From contig BLJB01000287.1 in NCBI GenBank assembly GCA_013423325.1, positions 985 to 64,984 of the forward strand: a stretch of DNA of 64,000 nt, written 5' to 3'. This document shows positions 34,856 through 47,802 of this stretch, piece after piece (position 1 is the stretch's first letter; every line of letters starts with the position of its first letter). Below the pieces are notes generated by a model that saw nothing but the letters and a program-made list of their open reading frames with translations, ran no database searches and was not told the origin of the DNA. This DNA is from Usnea hakonensis. Taxonomy: Eukaryota > Ascomycota > Lecanoromycetes > Lecanorales > Parmeliaceae. The position numbers and the translations under genes are program-made.

Positions 34856-37800
34856 CTAAGCCCAAACCATCCTCTTCAAAGAATGACCCCACTGTTCCAA
34901 AAACCCGGTACTCTTTCTTGCTTCCTCTAAAGATACGATGTCTTTGTCCTCCACGAAGCCCGACGAAGCGCGGTGACCAGCCTGTGCCGCCCTTTGCACC
35001 TCATCACATATCGTGTCTACGACTTCCTTCTCGCTCATCCTGCTTTGCTCCTGTCCTTCAAGGTTTGCCAAACTTGAGCGCGCAGGGAGAGCCTTGAACG
35101 CCAAAACCTTCAGGCTAGATGTTTCTTCTCCATGACTCCATTGAGAGGAAACACCCTCAACATCGGCGTCTCTGCCACTATCAAAGCCCACCGCGCTGCT
35201 CAAGGACCTGGTATTAACCCGCGCAATGTCCTCTTTACCCGGTCTGTATTTGATCACCAGGCCAACGTTCCTAGATTCGTCGACCTGCGCGGCAGTCAAC
35301 GTTGATGTTATGTACGTTCCTCGGATGATTCCGGTAACGCTTTGGAGATCGATTCTTTCGAAAGAGGATACCTTGTCAACGTTGAAGTCAAAGCTGACCC
35401 GGTATAACGCTAAATCTGTGATGAGGAGTACTTTTTCTACGAATGGGAATGTTTTCACTGTGTTTTGCTCGCGTGGACTTAGCAAAGTCCAGCCCCCAAC
35501 CAAGTCTTCGCTTTGGTCTTCGATAACAATCTTCGAACTTGTTTCGATGGCGTTTGCCCTCAAGGTCTGCATTGAAAGGCCAGGGTCTCGACTCATCATG
35601 TCTGTTTCAAATTCCTCGAAGACCTGCGCATTCACATTACCAAGGAGATAGTCTATCGCGGCCTGTGAAAAGTAGTCCGAGATAACGTTATTGAAATACC
35701 TTGACAGAGTAAGTCCAATGTCGTTGATAGCGCCACGATAATTACGGTGTCTAGTCCGAGTATAATCTCCCTTGAGAGCGGCTGTGCTAGAGTATTGTCT
35801 CGAAATTGCGTCGCCGTTGTCGGCCCATACGGAATTGAACCACTGTGTGGTCACGTCTGTGCGAAGGTCAACAATAACACCTTCTTCTTGCAGCTGTCTC
35901 TCCAAAGCTCTTTGACCACAGGCGCTCTGGACAACGTTCGTTCTGTCAAGGCAGTCCATACAATTTGTGCGGAGTACACCAGATTGAAATTTTATTCGGA
36001 CGTTGTCTTCAGTCTCCACAGTCTCACCAAATGCGTCAAGTCTCTCGCCAAGGGAGTCGATGAGGAGACTGACATTTTCAAACTTCATGCCGCGGCACAC
36101 CGCATCTACACAGATTCGATCTCAGTAGTGCTCGTTTGAGATACGAAGCGGAATTGCAAGACAATCCTCATGGGAAAATTGGTCCACTTGCTCCCAGAGC
36201 GTGCTTGGGGACTCAGGCCCATTACAAATAGGAACAAATGGCTCCGAGATATACGTACGGAAATCAAACCATTCAAAGCCAAGGTTCCGCCCAGCAATGC
36301 CGTCCTCTGCATTGAATTCTTGGGTATGTTCCTCGTACTTCTGACCAATCTCTCCTTCACCTCCATGCTTGTCCACCAGGAGCACAATTTGTGTATCGCC
36401 ATATCTGTCCATTATGCTCGAGAAATGCCGCCTGAATGCGTTGTGATTTTTTTCCGACGAATGCTGTAGGACGGGTATGGGTTTAAAAGAATAGGGGGAC
36501 TGCGAAAAGAACAAAGGGATGGATCCACGAATTTGGGTGAACGAGTAGACCTTCTCAGAGGGCTTCCATGATGCCTTGGATAGTATTTGCTCCGTTTCAA
36601 CGCTGTTGGCTGTGTCGCCGCCATCATTGATGCCTCTGCGAAGGTACCTAAGACCTGGTCGCTTTATCGACCGACGTGAGATGAGCGTTATCAAGAAATT
36701 TGAATGTTGTCCGGCAGGCTCGTCTCTAATTGGGGCTCCGGTGATACTACTGGCGTCCCCTTTCGAGTGGATCACGTTTACGGAAGGCTTGTCAGGCTGT
36801 GTATCAACCGTAAAAGCCCGTTGACCAACGAAGCCTTGCATGAGAGGCAGAATAAACATACTAGAGATTTGGGAGTCAGCACGATTTACGGTGTCCTCAA
36901 CATTGAACGTGGGCAACCCCAGGTGATCGAAAGGAAGCAATGTGACTCCTAGATCCACAATGTGTCTTCCAGCTCGATTTTGATACCGGTCGGAAGAAAT
37001 GACACGAAGGATCGCTTACTGATGCCCGCCTTTAATGAAAGGGAGTAATAGATTTCGATTCCAAAAAAACTGGCAGAACTCATAAGTCTAGGAGCACATC
37101 ATTTGCAGATCAGGTTGAAAGGCCGACTAACCAGAGGATCGACCGACTTGTGCAATGGTAAGCCTTTCTTATCATTCGTCCCCAGTCTCCGCGTAATGTC
37201 TAACTCATAAGAGAAAAAGAAATTTCGAGATCCTAATAGCATTCGCGTTGTTCGTAAAAGCTTGGGAAGCAGAGTATTGGTAACCTTTGCGGCTTGGGGA
37301 CCCAACCTATCATCCTTGCCAGCTTGCCCCAGTGTTTCAAGGCCAGATTTCCGATTAGAGCTGCTAGTATTGTCAAGCGTGGTCGCTGCCGATGAGGGGT
37401 TGGACTCCGGGTCGTAGAGACTAGTCGCCTGACCGCTCGAAGTCCGCGGCCTCTCAACGCCGTCTACAGACATCCCTTGTGCCTTTTGCTTTTCCGCTGT
37501 CCAACCCATCTTCCAAAACCATCGCTCTGCGAATCGACCATATGAACCTTTTCTCCCAATTACGTCTTCTGCAACGCTGCTGGTGTTCCGTGCTAGACCA
37601 AATGGTCGGGATGCCGAAGGGTCTACAGGGGCGGAAGAACCTGAGCTTACTGGCGAAGCTTGATCATCGTAATCAGATTGGAAAGCCTCGTCATGACTTT
37701 CGTCGTCATCCGAAGTCTCGCTTTCTAAAGATAAGGCTTGGTGATGGCTGGACTTTTTTAAGCTTTCCTTCGCCTGGTTGATAGCGTGTCTGGCCTCAGA

Positions 37801-38162
37801 TTGCGAAGACAGAGGAATCAAAGTAACATCTGTAATGACGTAAACAGCATGACCTCGTACTTGCGCCACCTGTTCACGATTCAAGACCGTGATCAGGTAA
37901 GACACCGGAGGAACGGTAAGCAATCCTGCGAGCGTAACGATATCAGTGAAGCTCTTCGTTACATGCACAGAAATGAACTACCAACAATTCCATGGAATTC
38001 GGCAGATGCCAAGGAGTCTGAATATTGGGTTTGTGGCAGAGTCGATATCTCGTGCGTGGTATATCTGATCTGGAGGCTTCGCTGGTTTTGTCGACCTTGT
38101 GGGTGTAGTACCAAACCCTCGGCCGCAGCAACGGCTACGAACCTTTTAGTGAGGCCAGGCAT
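34856..38162 (-). CDS. Sac-domain phosphoinositide phosphatase with hSac2 domain
   Basis: Exons are 38162..37982, 37925..37132, 37069..37020, 36860..36259 and 36105..34856, 958 residues. The start at 38162 (MPGLTKRFVAVAAAEGLVL) matches the usual beginning of this fungal group. The Sac domain includes FFFSYELDITRR, FFWNRNLLLPFI, LPLMQGFVGQRAF, RRGINDGGDTANSVETEQ and the catalytic CX5R motif NCMDCLDRTN (Cys near residue 591). A C-terminal hSac2-type homology region (about residues 690-860, including IVIEDQSEDLVGGWTLLSP) follows. Such enzymes remove phosphate from phosphoinositides on endomembranes; the INPP5F/Sac2 relationship is inferred from domain order. An acidic, Ser-rich insertion (about residues 110-260) splits the N-terminal half. 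The 159-nt third intron happens to remain open in one frame, which would add unrelated residues. Confidence 0.88.
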
Positions 38163-38615
38163 GACCAGTTCATTGTTGGAGAACAAAGATATAGTGGTCA
38201 AAGGGCGGTTATAGTGATGAAAGTTGCTCTTGCTGTGCGGGTCTAACATACCGGATATCCTTCGTAGACCGAGGTTTCCCCATTCGGTTTTTCAACCCTA
38301 AGTAGGGTAAGTTAAAGGGCCTACAAGTACCTAAGGTAAGTAAGGTACCTAACTAACCCAAGTATCCAGGCAAGCCACGAGAAGCGGTACCTTAGGCGTT
38401 GCAGCACTACCTTTACCTTATGTACACAAATACTTGAATGCGCCTATATACCACCTCGGGTATCTATGCCAGAAGTATACAAGCATTGTTGTGCTCCAAA
38501 AATTGGCTCTCTTGCAAGAGAGACACGCGGACCAACTTCGGACTCATGGCATCATTCCGATGCATGCTGAGGAAGTAATCGTTTCTTTGAACGAATATTA
38601 TGGAAGATGCCTGTT
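38163..38615. other. Intergenic DNA with CCTAAGGTA-type palindromes
   Basis: About 450 bp without a gene. Near 38329-38400 several overlapping words (GTACCTAAGGTAAG, AAGGTACCTAAC, GGTACCTTAGGC) form palindromic clusters that also occur in other intergenic gaps of this window. Confidence 0.6.
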
Positions 38616-39926
38616 CTATCGATCGTCCCCTTTGAGTCGATGGGTACCGTTATAGTGTCCACTTACTCCATTCACATCCGAACGGCTCATGCGCTGGTCC
38701 TCATCGCTGTCCTCAGCAAGTTCTTCGAGGCCGAGGCCAACGTTGTTCTCTTCAAATGAATGCATCAAAACCCCCCTTTCCCCTCTCGACCCAAGACCGA
38801 CACTGCCAGTGCTGACTCGACCAGCATCTGTACTCCGACGTAATTGCATACTCCTTCGAGTCTGTAGGCCTGTTATTCCGTCCGTGGGGACTCCATCGGA
38901 CATGTGGCCCCTGAGAAGTTTTGTACCGTCCGGATCCCCTCGTGAAAGGTTCAACAGGTACACTCCTGTAAATATCACCAAGAATCCGCTCAATAAAGAA
39001 AGAGTATTCACCGCATCGGTGGTGTTGAAACCCCGGAAGAGGATGAAGGAGGCAACTAATGTGAAAGTCGTGAAGGTTACATAGTATAGGGGGTTGACTC
39101 TTTGAATCCATTAGCGCGTTCTCTTCTGAAATCCTTTGGGCAGGACGCACATAGAAGTCGAAAATTGACTAAGAGCTTTATTGAAGTAGTTCATCTGGGT
39201 CAGTATACAACATACAGTAACGATGGCAAAAGCGTAAGTCGATGGGTGGGTGAGCTGGTTGTTTCCGTTCAACGTTAATTTCAGGGCGATACCGAAGGCT
39301 TTGACCGACATGACGGATACAGATCCAACCGTAGAGCAGATCGAGATAAATATGAGAGGGTTCTTCTTTCCATGCTTTGGAGCGACCTTATAAATCATAA
39401 CGCTGGAGAAGATAGCAACCGCAGCGCAGTAGAGAAGGAAACCTGCGTTGAGATGCACTGTTAGTACCCTTCAGCGCACGGCGTTAAGGAAGCCAGTACC
39501 TGGATGTATGGCATACTGCAATATCTCGTCCACCGTTCGAATCTCCTTGTCTGGGGGTGCATGTAGCACTATTATTACAGACCCAATAAGGCATAAGGCA
39601 CATCCTAGTTTCCCCAGCGTCCCCAAATCTTCTTTAAGGAAGTATGACCCCAGTACGGCACCGATCAAAACGCTGAGCGCTCCCAGCGGCGTTACTAGTA
39701 TGGCAGGCGCGAAGGCGTATGCTGCAAAGTTGGCCACTTCACCAAGTACCATGGTCACGATACCTCCCCACCAGATAGGACTTTTCAGATATGCGAAACC
39801 CTCGCCCTCAAACCCGTGCCGTTCGCTTGCTTCCAGCAAGCCTTTTTTAGTTATGACGAAGCTTGTCCCAATGGCCATTGTCGAGAGTATGGCCAGAGCC
39901 AAACCGATATATTTGTCCTCCACCAT
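38616..39926 (-). CDS. NIPA-family (DUF803) magnesium transporter
   Basis: Exons are 39926..39500, 39442..39151 and 39099..38616, 400 residues. About nine hydrophobic segments fill the first 300 residues: KYIGLALAILSTMAIGTSFV, then WWGGIVTMVLGEVANFAAYA, ILVTPLGALSVLIGAVLGSY, CALCLIGSVIIVLHAP and onward to LLSGFLVIFTGVYLLNLSRG. The motifs ITKKGL and APAILVTPLGALSV are hallmarks of the NIPA family of Mg2+ channels/transporters. The hydrophilic tail (about 110 residues, RRS-rich then acidic) is species-specific. A GTAAGT just before the stop (SRSDVNG) could be a donor, so the last 15 residues are uncertain. Confidence 0.9.
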
Positions 39927-41440
39927 CTTGGTCTAGCGGGCAACCGACCTATTCCAGCAACTAAACTTGGATTGTCGCCAGCTTTTTTTGAACTGCTATT
40001 CTAGTCAAGCAGCGCCAGCGCAGCAGTCTGCCTGTTATTCCAATCAATCCTTGCGCCGACACCGAGTAAAAGTCATGAGATTCTGAAGATGTCAGATTGG
40101 CTAGTTCGATATGATTATGCCTAGGTCGAGGTGGAAAATATTTAACAAATCCTGGCAGTGGGGTTTGCAACAAGGAGGGGAAGGGCCACAGGGAGGGCTT
40201 TCGTTGAGTCGACAGATTCACTAATTCAAGAATAGACCTTCCATATCTCGAGAAGTACGCATTTTGAATGAGAATAGTCGAGGCGTCTTGGTGAGACCGA
40301 ACAATAAAGAAGGAGGACCAAAAGGGTGACAAAGCTGGAAAGGAAAAAGAAAGCGATGCTGCTTCTTGCAGTGCTTTACTCTACTCTATTCTAGGTGTCC
40401 ACAATGCGGAGGCTAAGCTTTGAAGTTTCTCGGCCCGCTGGATAGCGGTATGAAGTAGTGGTATACTATTACGCGAGTTACGGTAATCAGGTACCAATCC
40501 CTCTAAGTAGATTTGCCCAGTTTTGTTCAGGTTTGCACAGTAACGAGGCGACATTGTTCTTGTTTCTCAAGCGTTCGAAGGAATCGAACTTTCAGAAGGG
40601 AAGAACTATTGCTTCCCAGTGGATGCCTTTCGGGCTGCATCGGCAAAGCTCGATGGTCTGAAGTACAAGCTCTGAGCCCAAACACGTTTGGGAAGGAGAT
40701 TCACAATCCTAAAAATCTGTGTAGCACTGATTCACTTTCAGATACAAATGTTCATACAAGTGGCATGAAGCACGGCCATTTTCACCCCTTGATTGAAGAA
40801 ACGAGCGCAAAGCTATCACAGACTCTCCCTCGACGCCTTCTGCCCTTGTAAATTCAGCCGAGACACGAGATTGGCGGCATCGCCTTGCTAATTCTGAGTA
40901 CAGCCAGCCACATAATGAGTAAATCTCCGCCTTGTATTGACGCCGCAGTAACAAGACACTGACGCCAAGCACCTCGATAGAGACTTTGGGAGGAGCATTG
41001 GAAATAGAAATGTTAGTTAGCCTTGCAGTTCGCAGGCTTTCGATTCGTGAAGAATATTCGGAGGGTTTGGGTGTGAAGGAGAAGGGGAGGAAGACAGAAG
41101 CGAACTAGAAACCGGTGAAATGACGGGTTTGTGAACCCTAACGACTTACCGCACCGACCTACCTTTACCCTTGGGGAATAGAGAGGTCACCAGAGACTAT
41201 GTAGATGTGGGCACATCAATCGAGCAGGCTTGTAGTCTGTGAGCGTAGGCCACTTCGACGAGCAAAAGTCCCAAATGCCGTACCAAGGCGCTAGGAAAGC
41301 CGTGGTTAAAATGCTGATGGTGTTGACTTTGATGGGTGGGGAGGGTCAAATTCTCAAAGGACAGGTAAATGAAAGGTCAGGGAAAAGGACGTGAGCGCAT
41401 CGGGGAAATCAGAGCTGCGGCGGATTCGGAGCTTCCCATT
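39927..41440. other. 1.5-kb intergenic region
   Basis: No gene is supported between two minus-strand genes. It should hold the promoter of the NIPA gene and the 3' region of the acidic-protein gene. A palindrome GTTCGAAGGAATCGAAC lies near 40574-40590. Confidence 0.45.
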
Positions 41441-44184
41441 TCACCCAGAACGAACGCGTTTAGCACCTGTTATCAGCCGGTCAGCTTAGCGTTGTCTTTG
41501 AATGAGTCCAAAACAACGATTCCTACCTTGGAGAGCCTCTTCCAAAGTGTCATCGTCTTCGTGGAAACTTCGAGCACGCTTGAGGGATCCAGGACCAGTT
41601 CCAACGTTGTGCTCTGCCATCGTGGGCTCATGAGGAAACGCTGTATCGTATTCATCATCCTCATAGGTAATCTCATCATTGTCCTCTGGTTCTTGTGCAA
41701 GTCCGTCAACAAAGAACCCAGGATGTGTAGCAGCTTTCTCCGACAACTGTGAGACAGGGTCATTTTCGTGATTCCCTAATGATTCATCCACCTCTTCAAG
41801 CTCGTCCTCCGTGGCCACATCTTCGACTTCCACCAGGCCATCATCGCGAGGACTTGTTCGAGATCCACTAGACCTAGACTGAAATGGCTGCGACAAGGAG
41901 AAATCTTCTACTCCGCCGTTCAAGTGAATGTCGGCAATCGAATATGCTTCACGTTCGACCTGATCCGGGATCTCGTGCGACGTGTCCCGTCCTAATGAGG
42001 CCACGGCCTCGTCATCCTGTGCGAAGGCTTCGAGCTGGTCACTAGCACCATTACTACTAACAATAACGTCTGGTAATACCTTGGTTTCTTGGGAGACGCT
42101 GGCTTCTTCTTCATGTTCGAGGGATTCTTCTTCATAGTCGGACTGCCCGGAGAGGGTATGGCCCTTAAAGTCAGAGTCCTGGAACAAATCTTCCACCAAA
42201 TTAGGCTGTTCTTCCTGCACAAGTCCACTAAAGTCACTGGTTCCTTTCTCGGGCGCAGACTTAGGTGAGGTCTCTTCGACCACCAAGGCATCCTCTTGGA
42301 CAGTCTGAGATATTCGGTCCTCGTGATTCTCTGCGACGGCTGGGCCTTTGGGAACTGCGTGATCTCGGACTGCAGTTGCGTCAACAGCATCTCCTTTCAA
42401 GGTGGACGACGCACTCGATGTGCCACCCTCTAGCTCGTCAACTTCCTCATAGTCAATGAAATCCCCATCGTCCACAAGAGAATCTCCTGCCTTCTGGAAT
42501 TCTGGTTCAGCGGCCAAAGAATGTGCGGTTTCAAGGGATTCCTTGGATCCTGCGGTCTCGCCGAAGAACTCATTTCTAACTCTTGCTTCATGAAGCCTGC
42601 TGTCACTTCCAAGAAGAGACTCTGAAATGTGGTTTCCTCCAGGTGTAAGGTCTGTACTGGAGTCCAATTGTGTCGCTTGGGGAGCAGAACCAGTCTCCTG
42701 CAATGTATGTTCGGCAGGCAATGTACTGCCATGTGAATAATAGTCTTCCGTGCCCTCATCCGCTCCGACACCTATTACATGTTCGGAAGTATAAGTATCG
42801 TTATCCGAGAGCACAGCATTATGACTCGAAAGGTCTGTCTCTCCAATAACCATATGTTGCTGATCGCGCTCAATCTCTTGGGGGTCCTTTAACTGGGAGA
42901 GCCCCTTTCCATCGGTTGACGCACTCCTTAAGATGTCTAGACGGCGAGAAAATCTTGTTCTAGAGGTAAGGTCCATGTATAGGGGTGGCGGGTTCTCTAG
43001 TCCATCGTTTTGTTGTAGACGAACATAGAGATCAACGAGTTCCGAGAGCGTTGTACTTGCACACTCTGCTGTAGACTGTTCACATGAGCAACGAGGCTGT
43101 CGCCACAGGAATAACCTTGACTTACCTCACTCATATGCATATCCAATTCATCAATGCTAATCATCAATTCGTCTTGCTCTCCTAAGCTTTGGCTAAGAAC
43201 TCGCCTACAGGCCCCAAGAAGATCTCCAATAGCACTGTAAGCAAGCTGTTCGTCTTTTAGTAAGAATGTGGCAGCATTGTCTTCGTTTTGGTCCAGGGGG
43301 GGAAAGAGGAACGTTTCTTCCCCTTGATAATACAACATAACAGGATGTAGGTGAATTGAATGGTCCAGAGAGCTTTCCTCTTGAGAATGAGATCCTTCCC
43401 GGTTCGACTGAGCCGCACTTGATAGATCTGGTGACGCTGGAATCACTTCCTCGCCTGCCAACTCAAGGTTGGCCTCCACAGCAATAATCCCATGACCATT
43501 ATAAAAATCAGAGGTCGCGTCTGCCGCATCGTGTTCCACTGTGCCCTCGTTGCTAGCACCGACGTCGTACTCATCGGAACTGGATGCTCCGGATACCTTC
43601 GCAACATCGTGATTAGGACTCACTAGCCCCGTCGGTAGATTTGGAAGATCACTCTTCCCAGCACCAGATTCTGCTTCAGGCGTGATCGAGGGCGCGTGGT
43701 GCTCTTGGTCTTTGTGAACGGGTTCATGGTAATTTCTTTCGGCGTCCTGATCCGCAAAGACTCCTGGATTTTTGGCGAGTAAGTCTTCAGATTGATCTTT
43801 CGGAAGGACCAGTGCAGGCTCGACGACTGTGCTCTCATCCACGTCCGGCTCAGCAGCGTATTCCGCGTCTTCGATGTCTTCGTCGTGTACAGAGGATCCT
43901 TCGTCAACGTGCCCCCGCGCGTAGCTATCATCGGCCATCTCATCGTCATTGGCGGCATGAGCTTCCAGTCCGTTTTCAAAGGTCGAATCCGCAAGAGCAT
44001 TCATACCCTCTTCGCCCATAAATTCATCTTCTCCATCCTGAGGGTTATCGCCTGTAAGGTCAAGGTCGAGATCAATATCGTCACCACCTCCAGCACGCTG
44101 ATCGACATCTGATGTGAGTTCCATTGGGTCCTCGATAATTGGCGTTTGAAAGTGAGGGACAAATTGCGTTTGCAAAGTTGTCAT
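41441..44184 (-). CDS. Acidic conserved fungal protein of unknown function
   Basis: Exons are 44184..43126, 43063..41527 and 41466..41441, 873 residues. The chain is extremely rich in Asp and Glu and mostly disordered (for example DDIDLDLDLTGDN, DEDIEDAEYAAEPDVDES). One ordered stretch of about 150 residues (about 295-440) spans the first intron: HPVMLYYQGEETFLFPPLDQ, then LAYSAIGDLLGACRRVLSQ, DELMISIDELDMHMSE and, across the intron, CASTTLSELVDLYVRLQQND. I take this as the conserved domain but cannot name it. The C-terminus has two basic patches (LKRARS and AKRVRSG), the last supplied by a 26-base final exon, and could act as a nuclear signal. It is divergent from delta-COP, with 824 bp between starts. 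Confidence 0.78.
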
Positions 44185-45007
44185 GACTGAAGGATGCTAG
44201 GAGAGGTGAGTCTATTCATATTATGTATGTTCGAGGTAGACTGAAGCGCTGATTTGGGTCCAAGTTCTGACTGTGACCTTCAATCTTTGATGACTGCCGC
44301 ATTCAGAACCTGTGTTGTAAGGTGCCTGTTGAATAGAAACGGAGTTCAACTGTATTGTATCTAGTCCCTCAGCATCGAAGATCCCAAGAGCGATAGGTCG
44401 ACTGTTACCGTAGTTGTGTTATTCAAGAATGACTGGTACAAAGAGCGCAGTAATGCAGGCTGACTGGGAACGCCGTGATTTGAATCTCAGGAAGGAGGAT
44501 AAAGGAGTCACAATAATGACGATGCCAAGGCTAGGTAATCTACCTAAGGTAGATCACTCTTGTAGCTCTATAACCACAACGACTAGCTCTACAGCTAAAA
44601 AGAAATTTATGAAGACTCGTATGTTAATACCAAAACTCCTGTCATTGAGGATTTCAGCGTAATAGAAACCTTGGGGAAAAAATTGACATCGATTAGGGCT
44701 TGGTTACTTATTAGGTGGCAAAAGCAGTGATATTTTTTCATAGAACGTGCCAAGAGATTGCAGGCTTTGTGCATGTAAGCTAACTGTTTGCCATGGACCT
44801 TTTTTTAATACGTGTCCTGCCGCTATTAATCCTTCATAAATTACTGGACGATTGACAAGGTGACAAGACACAGAAAAGACCACATCTCACCCTCTTGCTC
44901 AGAGTCATACTACAATTCGAACAGTAGAATTCTTTTTTGAAAAGCTCTGAGGATTATGCGTTATTGGTTTTGATGTGGAGCTAAGGTCCACTTGGATCTG
45001 TGCGAAC
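44185..45007. promoter_or_regulatory. Divergent promoter region, acidic protein / delta-COP
   Basis: This gap of about 820 bp between two start codons must serve both genes. It contains a TACCTAAGGTAGA palindrome near 44541-44553 of the dispersed family. No clear TATA box is placed. Confidence 0.45.
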
Positions 45008-46762
45008 ATGGTGAGTTTCTCCTCCACACCTTTCTGATTACGCCTACTAAATATTTTTAGGTGGTGCTTGCGGCTTCTATTTGTACTCGGGGAGGTAAGG
45101 CGGTATTGTCACGCCAGTTTCGTGAAGTAGCACGGTCAAGGATTGAGGGTTTACTCGCATCCTTCCCAAAGCTCGCTGATTCTGGCACGCAACACACTAC
45201 CGTCGAGCAAGATAACGTCCGCTATGTCTATCAGCCACTAGACGAGCTTTACATGGTTCTCATCACTAATCGGCAATCCAACATCTTGCAGGACATCGAC
45301 TCCTTGCACCTTTTTGCGCAAGTTGTGACAAGCATCTGCAAAAGCTTGGACGAGAGGGAGATTCTTCGCAATGCCTACGAATTACTCAGCGCTTTCGATG
45401 AGCTTGTTACTTTGGGCTACCGGGAAAATCTATCCTTGAGCCAAATAAAGACCTTTCTTGAAATGGAAAGCCATGAAGAAAGGATACAGGAGATCATATC
45501 GAGGGTATGTTTGTAGACTGCCGGTACGTCGATGTGACGTTGCCTAACCAATTCTCAGAACAAGGAGCTCGAAGCTACCGAAGAGCGCAAGCGGAAAGCA
45601 AAGCAGCTCGAACTCCAACGAAAAGAGATGTCACGCAGTGGACGCTCCGCTACTCCTCGAACACCCTCTTATCCAACCTACACCGCGCCAACTCGACCTG
45701 TCGGCCTAAGCACTTACGATACCTACGAGGCCGAAAAGAGCAAAAACTTCAAGTTGGTCAGCTGTTGATTGACTAACAGTTCACGCTAACAGTATTCCAG
45801 AGCGTCTGCCCCCAAAGGAAAGGGTATGCAGCTGGGTAAGAAATCAAAGACCACTGACATGTTCGAGCGGGTCAAAGGAGATCTCGGTACACAGGCCGAA
45901 GAGTCAGCACCCCTAGTGGCGAACTCACAGCCCATAACATCAGCAGAAAAAGCACCCTCGGCTCGTATCTCTTCATCGGCAGATCGCGACGCCATCCATA
46001 CGACTGTTGAGGAGAAGATATCTGCCAAATTGTCGAGAGATGGAATTCTCAAGTTTTTTAGCGTGAAAGGGGACCTGCAGTTACGCATCTCCGATCCGAC
46101 TTTGACGAAGGTCAAGCTTGATCTGGTTGCAAATGCTATCCACGGCGCGCAATTTAAAACCCATCCAAACGTAGACAAGGGACAATTCAATACCTCGAAG
46201 GTCATTCAACTTAAGGATACCTCGAAGGGATTTCCTGCGAATAACTCGGTTGGTGTCTTACGATGGAGTGCGACAGCTCCAGCTGATACTAGCGGCATCC
46301 TTCCTATTACCTTTACTGTATGGGTGAACAAGGGCTCAGACGGATCCTTTACCGTCACCGTGGAGTACGAAACGACTGGATCCGACAGTCTGCACGATGT
46401 GGTCGTCACCATACCGTACAGCACCAGTGAGCCAGCTATATCGAGCTTCGACGCTGTGTACGAAGTCTCGGGCGACAGTCTGGAATGGACGATTGGCTCA
46501 GTGGACGAGTCCAATGCAACGGGAGCCTTTGAATTCGAGGCCCAAGCAGAAGATGATGCCGAATTTTTCCCAATGAGCGTGCGATTTTCAAAGAGCAAGC
46601 CGTTCGTGGACGTCGACGTATGTCGTACTCCTGCTGCAGTCGCAAGTATAAGACTGACGCCGTGCAAAATAGATCACATCGGTAACGCTGATAGAGATGG
46701 AGCAAGACATGTCCTTTACAAAAGACGTCAAATCTGTTGCAGATTCCTACGTGATAGAATGA
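45008..46762 (+). CDS. RET2: Coatomer subunit delta (delta-COP)
   Basis: Exons are 45008..45010, 45061..45504, 45559..45752, 45801..46617 and 46673..46762, 515 residues, the usual length. The first exon is only the ATG, followed at once by a GTGAGT donor; exon two continues VVLAASICTRGGKAVLSRQF, the known N-terminus of delta-COP. The longin-like domain (YVYQPLDELYMVLITNRQSN) is followed by a helical linker (KELEATEERKRKAKQLELQ) and a mu-homology domain (about 265-515: EKISAKLSRDGILKFFSVKG to the end VADSYVIE). It is part of the COPI coat for retrograde Golgi-to-ER transport. All junctions restore phase. Confidence 0.95.
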
Positions 46763-47802
46763 TCAAGTGTGGAGTTCACAGCTGTTGCTGGTGAAAATTG
46801 TTAGTGGCCCAAGATCTGGCCGCGGTCCCTGCTGTAAGTAACAGGGACTCGAATATCTGGCGTTACCCGAGTAGACTATTCCAGATGCTTAGTTCTACGC
46901 AATGCCATGATTGACGCTTCAAATTAATCGACCAGGAATAGTGGCACTTCCGAGAATAGAATATAATAGACGCCAATAGCTGTAGCTACCTCAGGGGAAT
47001 TTGCTGGGTTTGTTTACCAGAAAACCTCTATCTTTATATTACGTCATAGAGTGTAATAACATTGTACAGCAATATTACGGTATCATAAGACCCTAATTAG
47101 TCAGCGGTATCTTTTTACTAGCGTCAAATATAGAAACCTACCTTACCTTACGGAGTAGGTAGACCCTGCCTCCTTGTACCCGAGGGCCTATGCGACCCAA
47201 CACCCCTGTGGACCACCCCCACATTACAGTCGTAAGTACCCTAGAGGTTACCCCGCCGAGAAATTTCGCTACACCGATAGAAACTAAGGTCTAAATCAAT
47301 ACGACGTTGATGTAGTCTCCGCTACACTAGGTACTTCCGAGTACTAGGTAGGCTTAGTAGGCTTGGCAGTGTCAAAGAAGACTTAAGAGTGTAGAAGAGA
47401 ATAACGGTGTCAACACCGCAATCCAATAAAATCTAAAGCACGTTTCTTTATTTCAACGGTTTGATAGAAAATACGTTTTATTTTCAAAACACTTTTCAAA
47501 AACTACGGTTTAGATACGGTAAATTATAGAATATCGTCTCGATACGGTATTACGTACCTCCCACTACCGTACTTTCACGGTTTAGCCAACCGAGGGCCGA
47601 CAGTAGCGCCAAGAAAGCGGCTGGGACTCATGCAAATACCTTACTCCGTACCTACCTTAGGTACCTAAGGTACCTGGTAAATCCGTAAATAGAGTACCTA
47701 CTTTGGTCTGACACCCCCAATGACATTAATTGCCTTACTAGGCCTTCACCATTGAGGTATGCAGAGATTCGAGCGGGCACATCCTGCTATCGTTGTATCA
47801 GC
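46763..47802. other. 1-kb intergenic region, AT-rich with short palindromes
   Basis: No gene. It includes the cluster CTACCTTAGGTACCTAAGGTA near 47650-47670, the clearest copy of the dispersed CCTAAGGTA palindrome, and AT-rich DNA around 47030-47550. It presumably contains the APC4 promoter. Confidence 0.5.

Noticed and set aside
36861..36958. Coding extension before MFILPLMQGF in the Sac phosphatase
   Set aside because: The frame is open but breaks the conserved FFWNRN...LPLMQGF spacing; TAG acceptor use at 36861 restores the family sequence.
40574..40590. tRNA gene suggested by a GTTCGATTCC-like B box
   Set aside because: No pairing acceptor, D or anticodon stems could be built on either strand; it is just a palindrome.
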